This document shows positions 63,044 through 64,000 of a DNA stretch of 64,000 nt, piece by piece (the first letter of the stretch is position 1; the number at the start of each line of letters is the position of its first letter). The stretch covers positions 434,001 to 498,000 of the forward strand of contig NZ_PYAW01000002.1 in the NCBI RefSeq assembly GCF_003014755.1, in the 5' to 3' direction. The translations under genes were made by a program, and so were the position numbers. Below the pieces are notes generated by a model. That model worked only from the letters and a program-made list of their open reading frames with translations. It did not search any database and was not told the DNA's origin. This stretch comes from Chitinophaga niastensis (lineage in GTDB: Bacteria > Bacteroidota > Bacteroidia > Chitinophagales > Chitinophagaceae).

Positions 63044-64000
63044 ATGAATATTCGCCCGATCAGCGCAGATGATACCCTGCAACTCCGCAGAGATGTGTTG
63101 TATCCTAATGAATCATTAGCCAGCGTTAAAGTAGATCATGATGAAGATGGCTTACACTTTGGCGTTTTTGATCAAGGCCAACTGGTAACAGTAGTTTCAT
63201 TGTTCCTGAACCGTGAAACCGCACAGTTTCGCAAACTGGCTACCACACCGGCTGCACAGGGGAAAGGATATGGTAAAGCTATATTGGCGCATCTGACAAA
63301 CATCTGCAAAAAAGAAAAAATAAAAGTGCTCTGGTGTAATGCCCGCGATACGGCGGTTAGCTTTTATGATAAGCTGGGCTACACAAAAAAGGGCGATTAT
63401 TTTATAAAGAGCGGTATCTCCTTTGTAAGAATGGAACTGCCGCTGGATCAAACTAACATGACAACTAAACGTTTTGAAATAATACCCGCTATCGATATTA
63501 TTGATGGTAAATGTGTAAGGCTCACACAGGGCGATTACAATCAGCAGAAAGTATACAATGAGCATCCGCTGGAAGTAGCTAAAGAATTTGAGGCATTGGG
63601 TGTTCGTCGTTTACACCTGGTAGACCTCGATGGCGCTAAAAAAGGTGCTGTGGTAAACTGGAAGGTACTGGAGAGTATTGTTGGGAAAACCAGCCTGGTA
63701 ACTGATTTTGGTGGTGGTATTAAAACAGATAAGGACCTGGAGATCGTATTTGAATGCGGTGCTGCGCTGGCTACCATTGGTAGTGTGGCTGTAAAATCTC
63801 CGGAGTTATTTTTCAGCTGGGTGAAGCAGTACGGGGCAGATAAAATATTTTTGGGTGCCGATGTGAAAGAAGAGAAGATCGCAGTAGGCGGTTGGCTGGA
63901 AACTACGGACCTGTCTGTATTTGATTTCCTGGAAAGCAATATCGCGCAGGGTGTTACCAATATTTTTTGTACAGATATCGCTAAAGATGGACTCCTGCAA
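63044..64000 (+). CDS. hisA: GNAT acetyltransferase fused to HisA (phosphoribosylformimino-AICAR-P isomerase), 3' truncated by window
   Basis: One frame runs without stop from ATG 63044 to the window end (319 codons so far). Residues 1-135 are a GNAT domain: VTVVSLFLN, the acetyl-CoA motif RKLATTPAAQGKGYGKAIL, CNARDTAVSFYDKLGYTKKGDYF. From Met139 (63458) follows HisA: FEIIPAIDIIDGKCVRLTQGDY with the catalytic Asp in the first motif, LHLVDLDGAKKG, VTDFGGGIKTDKDLE, and the second Asp in CTDIAKDG. HisA opens the ribose ring in the fourth histidine step. No gap or stop separates the domains; HisA could also be started from the inner ATG, though no ribosome site is visible. The role of the GNAT part is unknown. 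Confidence 0.88.
   Translation, partial: MNIRPISADDTLQLRRDVLYPNESLASVKVDHDEDGLHFGVFDQGQLVTVVSLFLNRETAQFRKLATTPAAQGKGYGKAILAHLTNICKKEKIKVLWCNARDTAVSFYDKLGYTKKGDYFIKSGISFVRMELPLDQTNMTTKRFEIIPAIDIIDGKCVRLTQGDYNQQKVYNEHPLEVAKEFEALGVRRLHLVDLDGAKKGAVVNWKVLESIVGKTSLVTDFGGGIKTDKDLEIVFECGAALATIGSVAVKSPELFFSWVKQYGADKIFLGADVKEEKIAVGGWLETTDLSVFDFLESNIAQGVTNIFCTDIAKDGLLQ

Noticed and set aside
63197..64000. Minus-strand frames opposite the GNAT-HisA gene
   Set aside because: The plus-strand frame has clear GNAT and HisA motifs throughout; the antisense frames have none.

Overview
The window looks like a chromosomal segment of a Bacteroidota member close to Chitinophaga (family Chitinophagaceae). The basis is gene content and signals, not a search: SusC/SusD pairs, ECF sigma/FecR pairs, type IX secretion (T9SS) sorting domains with PorP/SprF proteins, starts without Shine-Dalgarno sequences, and promoters of the Bacteroidota form TTTG-N18-20-TAnnTTTG. 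No rRNA, tRNA, CRISPR array or insertion sequence was found.

Layout. 1-3.86 kb: the end of a SusC gene, a SusD gene, a cyanophycinase-like lipoprotein and an exported isoaspartyl peptidase, which together suggest a locus for taking up and degrading cyanophycin or isoaspartyl peptides. 4.29-13.84 kb: an ECF sigma factor, a FecR anti-sigma, a SusC with an N-terminal signalling (STN) domain, SusD, a zinc metallopeptidase lipoprotein and a DUF4302 lipoprotein. 13.87-31.47 kb: a T9SS surface-adhesin cluster with a 2980-residue beta-helix/IgGFc/PKD protein, a nearly cargo-free T9SS sorting domain, a 1377-residue IgGFc/PKD protein, and PorP/SprF, PorE-like and PorP/SprF envelope proteins. 31.5-34.9 kb: a collagen-like lipoprotein, a second ECF sigma factor, a Fic protein behind nested palindromes, a Crp-type regulator, a strong bidirectional terminator, and a broken sigma factor fused to what looks like a SusD tail.

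35.0-45.5 kb (minus strand): two tandemly duplicated Rhs polymorphic toxins with nearly identical bodies and unrelated C-terminal tips, each followed by candidate immunity genes. 45.6-47.7 kb: an HTTM membrane protein with a DUF5819-like partner and a small exported protein. 48.1-50.2 kb: an XRE regulator facing an SOS-type cassette (UmuD-like protease, unknown protein, SRAP/YedK) behind a 15-bp inverted repeat. 50.7 kb: a small PEGA-like exported protein.

51.1-64 kb: amino-acid biosynthesis. hisGDCB is followed by trpEGDCFBA and then by hisH and a reading frame fusing a GNAT acetyltransferase to HisA that runs off the window. Each block starts with a promoter, a short leader peptide (7 His of 17 codons; 3 consecutive Trp codons) and mutually exclusive terminator/antiterminator hairpins, so both appear controlled by ribosome-mediated attenuation. 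Because hisH-hisA lie directly behind trpA, the middle steps of histidine synthesis may depend on the tryptophan attenuator.
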